From Pseudomonadota bacterium (GTDB taxonomy: Bacteria > Pseudomonadota > Gammaproteobacteria > Acidithiobacillales > Acidithiobacillaceae): a stretch of DNA of 6,282 nucleotides. A program made the translations under genes and the position numbers. The notes beneath the pieces were generated by a model. The model ran no database searches and had not been told where the DNA came from. It was given only the letters and a program-made list of their open reading frames with translations. The stretch is taken from contig JAKBXD010000112.1 of NCBI GenBank assembly GCA_021840785.1, forward strand, positions 1 through 6,282, in the 5' to 3' direction. This document shows positions 6,273-6,282 of this stretch, piece after piece (position 1 is the first letter of the stretch; each line of letters opens with the position of its first letter).

Positions 6273-6282
6273 GATTTCGGGC

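Noticed and set aside
1..6282. CRISPR array, tRNA or rRNA gene, insertion sequence
   Set aside because: No regularly spaced repeats, cloverleaf-like sequence, rRNA-like sequence or transposase was seen in the window.

Overview
The window is a gene-dense stretch of bacterial DNA, moderately GC-rich. It shows Shine-Dalgarno-led ATG starts, tight same-strand gene spacing and an intrinsic terminator. The families seen (OLD-type ATPase/TOPRIM, DUF2130, PD-(D/E)XK-like nucleases) occur widely in Pseudomonadota and other phyla. The sequence does not fix the organism, and no rRNA, tRNA, integrase or transposase is present to help. The content looks like an accessory or defence-type neighbourhood: four of the six genes are known or candidate nucleases, and no metabolic or housekeeping gene is visible.

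Layout, left to right. (1) At 1-176 is the start of a minus-strand gene for a charged, probably coiled-coil protein that runs off the left edge. (2) A divergent intergenic region (177-318) holds a TATACTATACT core and a plausible minus-strand promoter. (3) A plus-strand gene (319-747) encodes a small, probable PD-(D/E)XK-fold protein. (4) A gap of about 200 bp (748-945) has no supported gene. (5) A large minus-strand gene (946-2742) encodes an ABC-type ATPase joined to a TOPRIM-like domain, of OLD/PARIS-like architecture. Sampled stretches of it are visibly more AT-rich than its neighbours, and the gene is flanked by near-identical 15-bp inverted repeats. (6) A 344-bp gap (2743-3086) contains a very GC-rich nested hairpin followed by U7, which is the terminator of the upstream operon. 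(7) A minus-strand operon is read from the right edge: a 132-aa helical protein of unknown function, 6 bp, a 483-aa protein with a C-terminal restriction-endonuclease-like domain, 36 bp, and a DUF2130 coiled-coil/nuclease-like protein.

How the genes may work together is inference. The three-gene operon puts a coiled-coil DUF2130 protein carrying a D...ExK motif next to a second protein with a PD...E nuclease-like motif, and would be a candidate multi-protein nuclease module. The ATPase/TOPRIM gene is separated from it by the terminator, so it is probably an independent, single-gene defence system. The small nuclease-like gene lies on the other strand and appears to be transcribed alone. None of these roles is demonstrated by the sequence.
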